Shown in pieces: positions 5,961-6,633 of a stretch of DNA of 6,633 nt (within the stretch, counting starts at the first letter, position 1; each line of letters starts with the position of its first letter). The notes beneath the pieces are model-generated. The model ran no database searches. It had not been told where the DNA came from and saw only the letters and a program-made list of their open reading frames with translations. Made by a program: the position numbers and the translations under genes. Origin of the DNA: Candidatus Rokuibacteriota bacterium (GTDB taxonomy: Bacteria; Methylomirabilota; Methylomirabilia; Rokubacteriales; CSP1-6); contig JACOVB010000213.1 in the NCBI GenBank assembly GCA_016177555.1, forward strand, positions 1-6,633, written 5' to 3'.

Positions 5961-6404
5961 TCACCTCGAGCGGGGGCGGGCGGGCGAGGGCTTGAGGGGC
6001 AGCTCCAGCAGGGGGAGCTCACCGGCCAGCGACCGGAACTCCGGGTCCTTGTGGACGAGGGTGCTGCCGGTGACGAGCGCGGTGGCAGCGATCCAGGCGT
6101 CCGCGACGGACAGCTCATGAGTTGCCTTGATCCGTGCCGCAGCGAGCAGCAGCTCCTCGGACGCGTCGACGCGACGGATGGCAAGGGCCTTGAGGCGCAG
6201 ATACGTCGCCTTGCCGGTCTTCTCCCCCAGTCGCCGCCACACTCCGTACAGCACTTCCATGTAGGCCATGAATGAGGCGTAGGCGTCGATGGTTCCGCGA
6301 TCCGACAGGGTCAGGATGCGCTCGACCCGGTCGGCGCCGGCCTCATCGGCGAAATACGCCATGATCGCCGACGTATCCAGGGTGTAGCGCCGCGCCTCAG
6401 CCAC
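5961..6404 (-). CDS. vapC: VapC-type PIN-domain ribonuclease toxin
   Basis: 147 residues forming a PIN domain with all four expected acidic metal-binding positions: D10 in YTLDTSAIMAYF, E50 in YMEVLYGV, D102 in SVADAWIAATA and D120 in VHKDPEF. Family knowledge: VapC toxins are Mg2+/Mn2+-dependent endoribonucleases that cut tRNA or rRNA and are held inactive by the partner antitoxin. Start is GTG at 6404-6402, overlapping the end of the antitoxin gene by 8 nt, the usual antitoxin-then-toxin arrangement. The last dozen residues (KPSPARPRSR) are a basic, Pro/Arg-rich tail beyond the conserved fold. The gene converges on trxB. The target RNA cannot be inferred. Intact catalytic residues argue against a decayed copy. 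Confidence 0.9.
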   Translation of the reverse strand: MAEARRYTLDTSAIMAYFADEAGADRVERILTLSDRGTIDAYASFMAYMEVLYGVWRRLGEKTGKATYLRLKALAIRRVDASEELLLAAARIKATHELSVADAWIAATALVTGSTLVHKDPEFRSLAGELPLLELPLKPSPARPRSR

Positions 6405-6633
6405 GCTGGCGCTCGCGCTTCCGCTCGCGGGCGCGCTGTCGAAGGAGCGCCGCCACCGAGTACTTCCCCCGGAGCGAGCCTCGGAACGCTACGGCGGGGT
6501 CCGCGGGGACGGGAACCAGGGTGATCACGTCACCCTCGATGATCCACTCCAACCGGGAGTTGCCGGTGAGCTTGAAGCGGCGCCGGACCTCGGCCGGCAC
6601 TGCCGTTTGCCCGCGGGACGACACCGTGGTGCG
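6397..6633 (-). CDS. vapB: AbrB/PrlF-like antitoxin of the VapC partner (5' partial)
   Basis: The swapped-hairpin DNA-binding motif SSRGQTAVPAEVRRRFKL is followed by LEWIIEGDVITLVPVP, the signature of AbrB/MazE/SpoVT-type antitoxins, in particular PrlF-like ones. A linker and an Arg/Glu-rich C-terminal tail (RQRARERKRERQRG) follow and probably contact the toxin. The frame stays open to the right edge. GTG at 6624 would begin within the conserved TTVSSRGQ strand, and the codons before it read Arg-Thr-Thr, so the true start is probably just outside the window and the GTG is an internal valine. Known role: it neutralises VapC and, alone or with VapC, represses its own promoter, which would lie beyond the edge. 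It overlaps vapC by 8 nt (GTGGCTGA). Confidence 0.85.
   Translation of the reverse strand, partial: RTTVSSRGQTAVPAEVRRRFKLTGNSRLEWIIEGDVITLVPVPADPAVAFRGSLRGKYSVAALLRQRARERKRERQRG

Noticed and set aside
4861..5964. 367-codon minus-strand open frame opposite trxB
   Set aside because: No recognisable domain, His/Arg/Gly/Leu-rich shadow composition, and complete overlap with canonical trxB.
5388..6275. Plus-strand frame running through trxB into the region opposite vapC
   Set aside because: It is out of frame with trxB, low in complexity, and contradicted by the conserved PIN-domain residues on the minus strand.
6405..6440. GC-rich repetitive GCTCGCG-like stretch at the end of the antitoxin gene
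   Set aside because: It encodes the antitoxin's Arg/Glu-rich C-terminal tail; the repetition follows from arginine codons, and it is not a separate repeat element.

Overview
The window is a gene-dense, very GC-rich bacterial chromosome segment. GC is strongly favoured at third codon positions, so most reverse-frame reading frames here are shadows. Eight plus-strand genes lie head to tail and meet a two-gene minus-strand toxin-antitoxin module at the right edge. I saw no RNA gene, CRISPR array, insertion sequence or phage gene. GC content, short overlapping gene junctions and gene content suggest an uncultivated soil or sediment lineage such as Rokubacteria/Methylomirabilota or a deltaproteobacterial-type group. 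That placement is an inference with low confidence.

Left region (1-3770), oxidation of 2-hydroxyacids: the C-terminal part of a glycolate oxidase iron-sulfur subunit (GlcF-like, entering from outside the window), a small single-domain cupin, then lutA, lutB and lutC. LutABC is the iron-sulfur/flavin-independent L-lactate oxidation complex known from Bacillus subtilis and, as LldEFG, from Shewanella. The catalytic flavin subunit of glycolate oxidase (GlcD type) would be expected upstream. The pairing suggests that glycolate and lactate, or related hydroxyacids, are oxidised by products of one operon, with electrons passing through the cysteine-rich CCG-domain proteins and the [4Fe-4S] ferredoxin-like LutB.

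Middle region (3767-5928): a DUF2203 protein, a HAD-superfamily subfamily-IA hydrolase, and a canonical thioredoxin reductase. The first two are translationally coupled to lutC by 4-nt overlaps. The reductase follows a 54-bp gap that has its own ribosome binding site and a weak promoter-like box, so it may be read both from the operon and separately.

Right region (5961-6633, minus strand): a PIN-domain VapC-type ribonuclease and its AbrB/PrlF-like antitoxin, which overlap by 8 nt. The antitoxin runs off the window edge. trxB and vapC converge with 32 bp between stop codons and no convincing terminator.

Nothing here is clearly an undescribed system. The most unusual points are the mixed glycolate/lactate cassette with an embedded cupin, the coupled DUF2203-HAD pair, and a HAD enzyme that lacks the usual second motif-I aspartate.
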